Shown piece after piece: positions 1 through 7,800 of a stretch of DNA of 9,431 nucleotides. This DNA is from Candidatus Krumholzibacteriia bacterium. GTDB taxonomy: Bacteria; Krumholzibacteriota; Krumholzibacteriia; LZORAL124-64-63. Numbering within the stretch: position 1 is the stretch's first letter; every line of letters starts with the position of its first letter. A program made the position numbers and the translations under genes. The stretch lies in the NCBI GenBank assembly GCA_029935695.1, contig JAOZJV010000097.1, positions 1 to 9,431 of the forward strand. Reading direction: 5' to 3'. The notes under the pieces are model-generated. The model had not been told where the DNA came from. It saw nothing but the letters and a program-made list of their open reading frames with translations, and ran no database searches.

Positions 1-481
1 ACTCAGGCAATACCTTCAATTCCCCAGATGGGGATTCCAAACTAATGGCAGATTCAGCATCCCCTTCAGCCCCCCGAACAACCTCCGAAACCTCCGGCGG
101 CGAAAACGATCCGGGCGTAAGCAAAGGCCCCATCATAATCACTGCCGCCACGGCTGCTGCCGCCGCTGATACCATCCACACCATCGTGCGGCGCCGTGAA
201 GGCCGCTTAATTTTCCGCTCGCCGGCAATGGCGGGTTGAATATTTTCCCGCCAGCTTCTTTGAAGTTCCAGCTCTGCCTGATCCCACTGGGCATCCTGAG
301 CATCAGCAGGATCTTCACCCAACTCATTAAACCGGTTGTAACGCTTTATTTCCAATCGGCACTGGGTGCAGGACTCAAGATGCTTCTCTACCCCTTCACT
401 TTTCGATTCGGTCAGCCGATGATCAGCAAAGGCCAGAAGGGTGTCTAAATCCGGGTGGTCCTGATTGTAAGTTTTACTCAC
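1..481 (-). CDS. zf-HC2 single-span anti-sigma factor, C-terminus beyond window edge
   Basis: Partial gene: 160 codons are visible without a stop and the reading frame runs off the left edge. It probably holds the sigma factor encoded just upstream inactive at the inner membrane. Residues 10-41 form a zinc-finger anti-sigma (zf-HC2/ZAS-like) module with the motif H34-x3-C38-x2-C41 (HLESCTQC), preceded by the usual FADHRLTES helix. A charged linker follows, then a basic patch (KIKRPSRRR, 90-98) and one hydrophobic segment at about 101-121 (VWMVSAAAAAVAAVIMMG). Positive-inside topology puts the finger in the cytoplasm and the Pro/Glu-rich tail outside. The start is a GTG at 479-481, chosen because GGAAAGGAG (489-497) lies seven bases upstream and because it overlaps the sigma stop by eight bases (GTGAGTAA), which implies translational coupling. 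The family call is firm; the role of the outer tail is unknown because most of it is missing. Confidence 0.88.
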   Translation of the reverse strand, partial: MSKTYNQDHPDLDTLLAFADHRLTESKSEGVEKHLESCTQCRLEIKRYNRFNELGEDPADAQDAQWDQAELELQRSWRENIQPAIAGERKIKRPSRRRTMVWMVSAAAAAVAAVIMMGPLLTPGSFSPPEVSEVVRGAEGDAESAISLESPSGELKVLPE

Positions 482-1100
482 CGCTCTGCTCCTTTCCTTC
501 AACCATTCGTGCAAATTTTCGTCGGGCATTCTGGATCAAAGTTCTTGCTCCGCTGGAGTTGGTGCAACCCAGGGTGCTCGAAATTTCTTTAACAGCCAGG
601 CCGTCCCTGTAGTGTAAAACAAAAGCCTCCAGCTCCATCTCTTTCATTTTTTTGCTCGCCCTGAGCAGGAGTTGATCCAACTCACCTTTGACCTGGGCTT
701 CGTGCAACTCATGGGCAAAAGACGTGTCTTCGGCTTCGATGCCACCCAATTCTGCCAGGTTTTTTCGCCAGCGGTTCTTCTTGGTGCTCACCACCGAAAG
801 ACAGTGGTTGCGGGCAATGCTGTAAACCCATGTTGAAAACTGTGCCCGTCCGTCGAACCCTCGCAGTCCCCGGAAAATCCGGATGAAGACTTCCTGGGTC
901 AGGTCAATGGCATCTTCCTTGTCGTGCGCAATATTGTACGCCCAGATGTAGATTTTTTTCCGGTAGCGGTGGAACAATTCAGTGCTGGCGGCATCCGAGT
1001 CATGTTCCACAATTTGCACAACAAGTTCGTTGTCCCCGAGATGTTGCAATCCCTGGTTCACTATCTTGGACTGTGGGATATTAAAAATGACACAAAACAA
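474..1100 (-). CDS. ECF-family RNA polymerase sigma factor
   Basis: Extracytoplasmic-function sigma factor directing RNA polymerase to a specific promoter set. Numbering from an upstream TTG at 1133 (219 residues), sigma region 2 spans about 50-113. It contains the core-binding segment DAIDLTQEVF (74-83) and the -10 recognition/melting segment FSTWVYSIARN (99-109). A charged linker follows, then region 4 at about 165-210 with the helix-turn-helix LAVKEISSTLGCTNSSGART. Length is normal for ECF factors with no extra C-terminal domain. The start is uncertain: the frame has no ATG in the right place. I prefer TTG at 1098-1100 because AGGTGA (1105-1110) precedes it; TTG at 1133 and GTG at 1061 are alternatives, and none changes the sigma domains. 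It sits between the CHAT gene (four-base gap) and the anti-sigma gene (eight-base overlap), so all three are probably one transcript. The ECF call is secure; its regulon is not visible here. Confidence 0.92.
   Translation of the reverse strand: MFCVIFNIPQSKIVNQGLQHLGDNELVVQIVEHDSDAASTELFHRYRKKIYIWAYNIAHDKEDAIDLTQEVFIRIFRGLRGFDGRAQFSTWVYSIARNHCLSVVSTKKNRWRKNLAELGGIEAEDTSFAHELHEAQVKGELDQLLLRASKKMKEMELEAFVLHYRDGLAVKEISSTLGCTNSSGARTLIQNARRKFARMVEGKEQSGE
489..497 (-). promoter_or_regulatory. Ribosome binding site deciding the anti-sigma GTG start
   Basis: GGAAAGGAG on the minus strand lies inside the end of the sigma-factor coding sequence, seven bases before the GTG at 481. It supports the non-ATG start and the eight-base overlap with the sigma stop codon. 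Confidence 0.7.
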
Positions 1101-1104
1101 AATA

Positions 1105-1110
1105 TCACCT
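1105..1110 (-). promoter_or_regulatory. Probable ribosome binding site for the sigma factor TTG start
   Basis: AGGTGA on the minus strand contains the TGA stop of the CHAT gene (1105-1107) and lies four bases before the TTG at 1100. Sharing the Shine-Dalgarno sequence with the upstream stop codon suggests reinitiation by ribosomes finishing the CHAT reading frame. Confidence 0.45.
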
Positions 1111-4100
1111 GCGTTGCTGTCTGCGGAATACAAGCACAGCCAGGGTCAGAAGACCAATGACCAGTGCTCCAGCCAGAGTGCGTGATGGCTTTTCAGCGTA
1201 GGTCATGGTGGCATCGCCGGTCAATATGAAACCGCCACCAGGGAAAATACCGTGTCTGTCACCGTGGTCCTGCAAAGCCAGCAGGCGCACCGTGCGCAAG
1301 GCTGCTGCCGCGGTGGATCCAGCGCGCAGCTCCCGATAAAAATGATCCATGAACCAGGCCGTTTCCCAATCCGGGACATCGGTTTGGGAGGCCAGCACAC
1401 AGCGGCTTCCCGCCAGGAGGAAGGCCTGGGTCAGGCCCGTGATTCCTTCGCCGCTGGTTAGCATTCCCCCGGCAGATCGGCACGATGCCAAAGTCACCAG
1501 AGAGGCGTTCAACTCCAGATCAACGATCTCATGCCAGAGTAGCAGCCCGTCGAACAGGCTGGGGGTGTCATCAGCATGGGGTTCGGCAGGACGGTTCAAA
1601 AGAATGTATGACCGGCGGGCATCCACTTCATCGGCATAGCTGTGGGCCGCAATGTGAATGATGTCGGCGCTGGCCAAAATGCCGGATCGGATTTTTTCTT
1701 CGTTGGCCCCGGAACCAGTCAGGATCTGGGTTTGATCAAAGAGAGAGGCCAGTTGCCAGACTTCTTCATCGGCCAGGGGCAGGCTGGGGACCGGGGCATC
1801 GGTGAAAGGGTGCAATCGTTCTTCGTTATCAGGGCCTTCGTTTTCACGCCCGGCGCAACCGATGGCCAGAATGGTTTTGCTTGATTCATCCAGGGTTGAA
1901 TCCTGGGTGCGCTGTCTGAGAAAACTCAGCGTTTGCAAAGAGGGGACTGTAAAAAGTTCATTGTTTTCGAAAAGATATTGTTGTCCATCATGCAGAAAGG
2001 CAAAAGGCAGGCGATGCAACAAGCCGTCCGGGGCAATCACCAGGGTTGAAGAGGCGTCAAAGTCACCAGCAGCCGGTTGTACGAGCAAGGAGTAGAGCTC
2101 TTCTCGGGCAGTCATGAGAACTTCCGGCGGCAGTGAATTTTCTTCATCGGTGGCATGTTTTTGCAAACTGAGAAAGAGTTTGATTCGATCCTCAAGAATG
2201 TGACGCGCAGGCAAAACGTAGGTTTTGATTTCAGTTGGGCTCAGGGAAAACAAAAAAGATTGATGGGTGCCCAGAAAGTAGGACAGCAAGTGTTCATTTG
2301 GCTTCAACACAGCCATCAACTGTTCTGCTTCAGGAGCTTCCGGGAAAAGCACCGTGGCCTCCATTTCATCTTCAACGGACCATTGCAGTTTCAAAAGAGA
2401 GAATTCATTTTCCAGAGCGGAGACCTGCTGGCGCAGGGAGTCGCGCACGGTTTTGCTCAGGTTGGCTTCCTGCAATTGAGATTGCAGAAAGGTGATGGTG
2501 GCTGTCAGGCCTCTTTCCTGGGGGTCCGTAGCCCTGACTGGTTGTTTATGACCATGGGCCAGGGCAGCATGCAGGCGGTTGGCCAGAATTTGTGCCCGCG
2601 AGCGTTCCGTTGTGACGAAGGCACTGGCGGGGTCATGCAGATGGTCTGTGTAGAGCTCAACCAGACGTTCGTAGGGCTGCAGGGCCGGGATGAGCATGTG
2701 TCGCCGCAACTCATCGGATCCAGCTTGTCGTCGCAGAGATTCCACCAGGGTGACGGATCGCTGGAGAAACTTTTCCGCCTGTTGCAGTTGGTTCAACTGA
2801 GTATGGTAAAGGCCAAGGTCCGACAGGGCTTTCCATTCCAAATCCGGCAAGCCACCGGTTTCAGCAAGTTTCAGCGCCTGTTCGGCCCACGGCAAGGCCT
2901 CTGCTGGTGAGGCGGAAGCGCGCCCCAGAAGCCGGCAAGTCTCTGAACGCACATGGAAATATTCCTGGTTTTCCATCAGGTCAAGGGCTGATTGCAGACA
3001 ACCTTGTGCGTCTTTTTGGCGATTCTGGGTCAGGTAATGTTCCGCCAAACCATTGAGGGCCCAAATCTCCACCACCAGTTCATCCCACTGACGACAAATA
3101 TCAATGACCCGCAGGAAATTAAGCTCAGCCAGGTCCGATTGGCCGGTGGCGGAATAAATTAAGGCCATGGTTTGCGAGGCTTTGCGCAGCAGCTCATCGG
3201 CGTTTATTTCTTCAGCCACGGCAATCACCGTTTTACAATGCTCCAGAGATTCCTGATAATCACCCAGCTGATAGTATACTTCTGCACTGCTGGCCAGGGC
3301 ATATCCGGCGCCTTCCTTGTCACCCAGTTCAGTGTACTGCTTCCATGCCTGATGATGGGTGATCAGGGCTTGCCGGTAGTCACCGCGCAGACCCTGAATC
3401 AGCCCCAGAGAATTCAGACACCAGGCGGCGCTCATGCGATCACCCATGTCTATGTTGACTGCATGGGCCCGTTGGTATAATTCGTCTGCCCGGTCCAGAT
3501 AACCCAGTTTGTGGTTGGTGATGGCCAGGCCGGCGAGGACCCAGTTGAGGATAAATTTTCCTCCGCTTCGGTCCAGAATATCCAGACAGATTTCAAAATG
3601 CATTTGCGCTTCGGTGTATTGCCCCATCATGGCCAGGTTGTAGGCCAGGCGTTGCCGGGAGCCCAGCTCCACAAAGATATTATCGGCCTGCTCACTGAGG
3701 GTCATGGCGGCCCTGAATCTGCGCACGGCTTCCCGGCGATCGCCGGACATTTCCGCCACTGCGCCCAGACCAGATTGCACGGGTCCCAGGAACTTGTGAA
3801 AACCCCAATCATCGGCCAATTCTTTGGCCTGCAAAAGATGGTCTCGGGCCAGGTCCAAATGGTGCTGGTGGGTTTCCTGATACCCCAGATTGGTCAACAC
3901 CAGACAAAGTCTGGAAGCATCGCCCAACTCGACAGCGGTGGCGTGGGCTTGCTGGTAATAAGCCAAAGCCTCGCTCTGGCGCCGTTGTTTCGACATGAGA
4001 CTGCCCAGGGCATTCAATATATCCATTTGCAATTCCCGATAACCCTGGGATTGGGCCGTCTGCAGGGTGGACTGGTACAGGGGCTCGGCTAAATCCAGTT

Positions 4101-4689
4101 CATCCAGAAAAAAATGGGCATTGGCGATGATGAGTTGGATGTCCACATCCAGCCGGGGATGGTGCTCAACCAGCCGGCTGCATTGAAGTATTTCTTCCTG
4201 GGCCTGCCGTACAAGGGAAGAGTCTTTGCTGTCGAACCAGCTGCGACAGGCCATTTGGGTGGCCGTCATGGCAGAAAGGAAATCTTTCTCCGCCTGGCAG
4301 GTGTGCGCCAGTTCCAAAAAACTGTCGGCCGCTGCAATGAATTCATTTTGCTGGCGCAGGGCTTTCGCGATCAGAAAACGCCTGCCAACGCTGCCGGTTG
4401 CAAGGTGATGCTGCAGCCGTTGTTCAATAATAAACTGCACCGAATCGGCATGGCTTCGGCGGCTTTCAACACGAAAACAGCCATCCAGCAAATCAAGACG
4501 ATGGGGTTGCTGCATCAGCAGTGGGTAGAAATAATCTGCGGCGGTATCAGTACGGTCTTCATCAATCAGGGCCAGACCCTGGTTCCATTGCTCCAGGGCA
4601 GGATCGGCGGCAGCTGGAGGGGCAAGGGCCAAAAAGAGCACCAAAGGCGCCCAAAATATCCAGTAATACCAAGTTTCTCCCAAGAACAT
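1105..4689 (-). CDS. Membrane-anchored TPR-CHAT protein (caspase-like peptidase fold)
   Basis: Large protein of 1194 residues from the chosen ATG. Residues 1-29 form a hydrophobic signal/anchor (WIFWAPLVLFLALAPPAAAD). From about 30 to 660 there are roughly ten or more MalT-like tetratricopeptide repeats of about 40 residues (for example SLGLIQGLRGDYRQA and SSAEVYYQLGDYQES), a protein-binding superhelix. The linker motif TTERSRAQILANRL, common just before CHAT domains, and a coiled-coil-like stretch follow. The CHAT domain (about 800-1130) carries the candidate catalytic His1016 in HIAAHS and Cys1070 in LASCRSAGG, then the usual GITGLTQAFLLAGSRCVLAS and FYRELRAGSTAAAALRTVRL. A C-terminal hydrophobic helix (TLAGALVIGLLTLAVLVF) ends in the basic tail RRQQRR. 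The two terminal membrane segments and the basic tail place the body outside the cytoplasm. An upstream TTG at 4719 would add ten residues, including Lys and Arg. First gene of the operon with the sigma and anti-sigma factors. Substrate unknown; peptidase activity is inferred from the His/Cys pair. Confidence 0.9.
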   Translation of the reverse strand: MFLGETWYYWIFWAPLVLFLALAPPAAADPALEQWNQGLALIDEDRTDTAADYFYPLLMQQPHRLDLLDGCFRVESRRSHADSVQFIIEQRLQHHLATGSVGRRFLIAKALRQQNEFIAAADSFLELAHTCQAEKDFLSAMTATQMACRSWFDSKDSSLVRQAQEEILQCSRLVEHHPRLDVDIQLIIANAHFFLDELDLAEPLYQSTLQTAQSQGYRELQMDILNALGSLMSKQRRQSEALAYYQQAHATAVELGDASRLCLVLTNLGYQETHQHHLDLARDHLLQAKELADDWGFHKFLGPVQSGLGAVAEMSGDRREAVRRFRAAMTLSEQADNIFVELGSRQRLAYNLAMMGQYTEAQMHFEICLDILDRSGGKFILNWVLAGLAITNHKLGYLDRADELYQRAHAVNIDMGDRMSAAWCLNSLGLIQGLRGDYRQALITHHQAWKQYTELGDKEGAGYALASSAEVYYQLGDYQESLEHCKTVIAVAEEINADELLRKASQTMALIYSATGQSDLAELNFLRVIDICRQWDELVVEIWALNGLAEHYLTQNRQKDAQGCLQSALDLMENQEYFHVRSETCRLLGRASASPAEALPWAEQALKLAETGGLPDLEWKALSDLGLYHTQLNQLQQAEKFLQRSVTLVESLRRQAGSDELRRHMLIPALQPYERLVELYTDHLHDPASAFVTTERSRAQILANRLHAALAHGHKQPVRATDPQERGLTATITFLQSQLQEANLSKTVRDSLRQQVSALENEFSLLKLQWSVEDEMEATVLFPEAPEAEQLMAVLKPNEHLLSYFLGTHQSFLFSLSPTEIKTYVLPARHILEDRIKLFLSLQKHATDEENSLPPEVLMTAREELYSLLVQPAAGDFDASSTLVIAPDGLLHRLPFAFLHDGQQYLFENNELFTVPSLQTLSFLRQRTQDSTLDESSKTILAIGCAGRENEGPDNEERLHPFTDAPVPSLPLADEEVWQLASLFDQTQILTGSGANEEKIRSGILASADIIHIAAHSYADEVDARRSYILLNRPAEPHADDTPSLFDGLLLWHEIVDLELNASLVTLASCRSAGGMLTSGEGITGLTQAFLLAGSRCVLASQTDVPDWETAWFMDHFYRELRAGSTAAAALRTVRLLALQDHGDRHGIFPGGGFILTGDATMTYAEKPSRTLAGALVIGLLTLAVLVFRRQQRR

Positions 4690-4692
4690 GTG

Positions 4693-4699
4693 CTCCCCC
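4693..4699 (-). promoter_or_regulatory. Ribosome binding site favouring the ATG start of the CHAT gene
   Basis: GGGGGAG on the minus strand lies three bases before the ATG at 4689, which is short spacing. The alternative TTG at 4719 has no purine-rich sequence in front of it. Against the ATG, it leaves the signal sequence without the Lys and Arg that the TTG start would supply, so the choice is moderate. Confidence 0.45.
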
Positions 4700-4770
4700 A
4701 GGCGTGTCGTTTTGTTCAAAGATGATATTAGAGAATTTTTTCGAAAATTGATATGGAAATCTCAAAAAAA

Positions 4771-4833
4771 GACCTTAGGAAAATGGGGTGTCAAAAAAAT
4801 TGTGTTGTTGGCGTTTTTGCGGAGTCCTAAGTC
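4771..4833. repeat. Imperfect inverted repeat in the divergent promoter region
   Basis: GACCTTAGGA (4771-4780) and TCCTAAGTC (4825-4833) are inverted copies that differ by one extra C in the left arm. They flank a 44-base AT-rich spacer. The arms are far apart for a transcript hairpin, so paired operator half-sites for a divergent regulator are the more natural reading. Chance is not excluded. Confidence 0.4.
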
Positions 4834-4879
4834 ATGAAATCATACTTACGCCCAATTCCAATGCAAACGAGGAGCGGTC

Positions 4880-7800
4880 ATGAAAGCAATATTAGCCAGT
4901 CTTTTTGTCATCTCAATTTTGCTTTTCAACACCAGTGTTTGGTCTACTCCTGGAGAATTTTCGTCTGAGCAGATCAGGCGCCAGCAGGCAGATTCATCAG
5001 AAATTATCCACGCTCCCAAAACTTCTTTCAGTGATGCCCAATACGCATTGCTTGAAGAGTTGCGCCAGGCCAAGGAGGCCGGTGATGGGGATGCCATCAT
5101 GCAATTGGAAACCCAGCTGGCCCTGCTGCGCGGCAAGCCGCTGGAATTTATCGATGGCAATGATGAGGACCTCCGTTCCGAAGTGATTTATGCAGGAGAT
5201 CTTCCGGCTGCCGAGGCTGAGAAATGGCTTCCTCACGAGTTCCAGTTGGCCGGTAGTGTGGACAATGAATACCAGCCGGAAATCGCAGCAGACTCGAATG
5301 GTGTTCTTTATGCCGCCTATGTGCAGGACGACCCTGGATATGGTCCCGTGACAACTATCAGTATTTCCCAGGATGGGGGAGAGCACTGGAGCTGGATTTA
5401 CAAACTGCTCTACACCAGTGACGATACTCCATCAATGGTCATTGGTGAAGGTACTGAAGATTATCTTTTCATTTCTGTTCAATCTGCTGCCCGGGACGGG
5501 GTGAGAATATTCCGCATGGAATTGGCAGATCATGACGAGTTCACTTACACCACCGTGTACACTTATTATGAAGACTGTGTGACCAATCCGTGTCTGGCCA
5601 CCGACAGTGATGAATTCAACGGCTATTATGTCTACCTGATCTTCAACGGCCTGGCGCCCGACAATTGGGTTATCCTCAAAACCCAGACGGTGGATTACGG
5701 CGAATCGTGGTTGGAAAGTGAAATCGTCGCTGGCTATTGTGGTACTCCCGGCTCTTTCTATGACGGGCATCAGGCACACCCCGACGTGGCCTGTGGCAGC
5801 GGGTTGGTCTATTTGGCTTTTGACAACTATCCCTATCCCTGCATGACATACGAGCGGGATATTTACATGCTCATCAGTGATAACTGGGGCAGCACCTGGG
5901 GCGATGCCATCCAGCTTACTACATCCGATGACGACGAGCATGGCCCCGCCGTTGCTGCCGTTAAATACAATAATGACGATCCCACGGCTGTGGTGGCCTG
6001 GTCCCGTTATTACAATGAATTGGACGATGACGTATGGAAAATTGTCACCGTGGACGGTGGCGAAACCTGGTCAATCAACAGCTGTATTGCCTGCTCCACT
6101 GAAGAGGAACGCTCGGTCAACCTGGATTCAAGTCCGAATCAGGGCATGCTCTACGCAGCTTTTTGGAATGAACTCAATATCAATTACAGCCAGGCTGAAT
6201 ATCTCACTCCTTATAGTTGGATTCGGACCGATTCGTTGAGCACCCTCAATACGGTCTCCGATAATGGTGTCAGGCCGGGTCTCCTGGTCGATCCCACCAA
6301 ACCGGTTGGGCAACAAGTGGGCATTGCCTGGACCGATTTCCGGAATGAATCGGTCGCCGGTTTGGATATTTTTTACGACGCTGCAGGACTGCCGGAACAA
6401 CCAGATGATTATTTCCTCTATGGGTACTTCAATCCCGGTGTCGGGGCCGTGTGTGGTATTGATGGATTCGTTGATCATGAGGGCCAGATTGAAGGGCTCC
6501 CCGGTGCCGAATACATCATCTTCACCGGAGGTGGCCCCTACAGTGGCGAGATCTATGGCTTCATCTACCGCGTGGAAACTGCCGGCGATCCGCAAACCCA
6601 TCCGGACAATCCCACCAACACCGGTCCCATCGCCCCCAGAACCTTCACTTTTGTCAGCACCCATTACATGGGCAACTACGGGTCAGCTCATGACAACGCT
6701 TTCTACGTGGACGAGACGGGCATTTATTACGGCGGCTCGGACAATGGGTACGAGGATGATCCCGGTTGGACAACCTTCATGGGCGGCGCCATCTGGCGGT
6801 GGGATTTCCAGTGGAATTTGCTGGAGTGCGTGGTCACACCGGCAGCTGCCGGGGCCCAAACCCTGTCTCGCAACGACGCCACCGGAGACTGGTGGTATGG
6901 CACTGGAAATCGCCGCATTTACAAATGGGATGGTGCTGCGTGGCAGTACATTTTCACCGCTCCTCATTTGGGCGGCGGCCATCACGACGGGTTGGTGGTC
7001 ATCGAGAATTCCCTGTACATCTCGGACATGACTTCAGATGCCATCCAGCAGTATCGGTTGGATGATGAAGGCAACATGATGGACGACCCGGGCACTCCCT
7101 TCAAAACTTTCTTCTACACAGCCGCCCCCAGTGTGGAAGGCATGGGCTTTGGGCCCAACCAGCACATCTGGATCACCAGTGGAGGCACAAGTCTGTACGA
7201 AGTTGGCGGTGGCTCACTGCAGGTGGCGCTCAACGGGATTCCCAACCAGTGCATTACTCCGGGCGAAGATTTCGTGACCTTTGATTTGGATGACTATGTG
7301 GTGGGAGACGCTCCCTTCAGTTGGTCATTCTCCGGCAATACGGATCTTGCTGTGACTATCGGCGGCGGCAATGTGGTGACCATCGGCTATCCCTACAGTT
7401 GGACGGGCCAGGAAACGATCATTTTCACGGTGATGGACGGCCTCGGGCACACGGCCAGCGATGCGGCGGCGTTCACCGTCAGCGATCATCCCGTTGTGGG
7501 CGACATCCCCAACCAGACGGCCCCGTTCGTACCCTTTGATCTGGACAACTACCTGCTCGAAGGTGATGCGGATTTGATCACCTGGACAGCCTCGGGCATG
7601 GACTGCCTGGATGTGGATATTGACCCCGTCACCCATGTGGTCACGGTGGAATTTCCCGAAGGTTGCAGTGGTCCCGAGAGCATCATTTTCCGGGCTTTTA
7701 TTGAGCCTTGCGACGGCACCATGAGTGACGAAGATGTGGCTGTTTTCGATATGGGTTTGAGCGAGGTGGCGGGTCAGATGAAAACGGCTTTTGCCCTGGG

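Larger units (their letters stand above)
4690..4879. promoter_or_regulatory. Divergent AT-rich regulatory region between the CHAT-sigma operon and the secreted-protein gene
   Basis: This gap must hold the promoters for both the leftward operon and the rightward gene, because each starts here with its own ribosome site. It is much more AT-rich than its flanks, with runs of seven A at 4764-4770 and 4793-4799 and a perfect ten-base palindrome TTTTCGAAAA at 4738-4747. No good housekeeping promoter was found. The best rightward guess is TTGCGG (4817-4822) with CATACT (4841-4846) at 18-base spacing. Leftward, TAATAT lies just before the TTG at 4719 but lacks a good -35. No clear ECF-type GGAAC/CGTC pair was seen by eye. 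Rightward translation is well supported by GAGGAG at 4869-4874, five bases before the ATG. Confidence 0.5.

Noticed and set aside
236..448. Short open frames on both strands near the left edge
   Set aside because: The minus frame running from GTG 481 to the edge gives an anti-sigma factor with a zinc-finger motif and a membrane span; the others are shadows.
2155..2910. 251-residue plus-strand open frame
   Set aside because: It lies antisense inside the TPR-CHAT gene, whose frame shows clear TPR and CHAT motifs; the plus frame gives no recognisable domain and has no ribosome site.
1105..4689. CRISPR-linked Craspase or gasdermin-type defence system, suggested by the TPR-CHAT protein
   Set aside because: There is no CRISPR array, gRAMP-like effector or gasdermin-like gene in the window, and the protein is exported or membrane-bound, unlike Csx29.
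3511..4725. Two plus-strand open frames of 193 and 203 residues
   Set aside because: Both are antisense to the TPR array and composed of the mirror of its repeated codons; no domain or start signal supports them.
4861..4968. Short open frame starting at the ATG just before the secreted-protein start
   Set aside because: It is in a different frame, lacks a ribosome site, and overlaps the signal peptide coding region of a well-supported gene.
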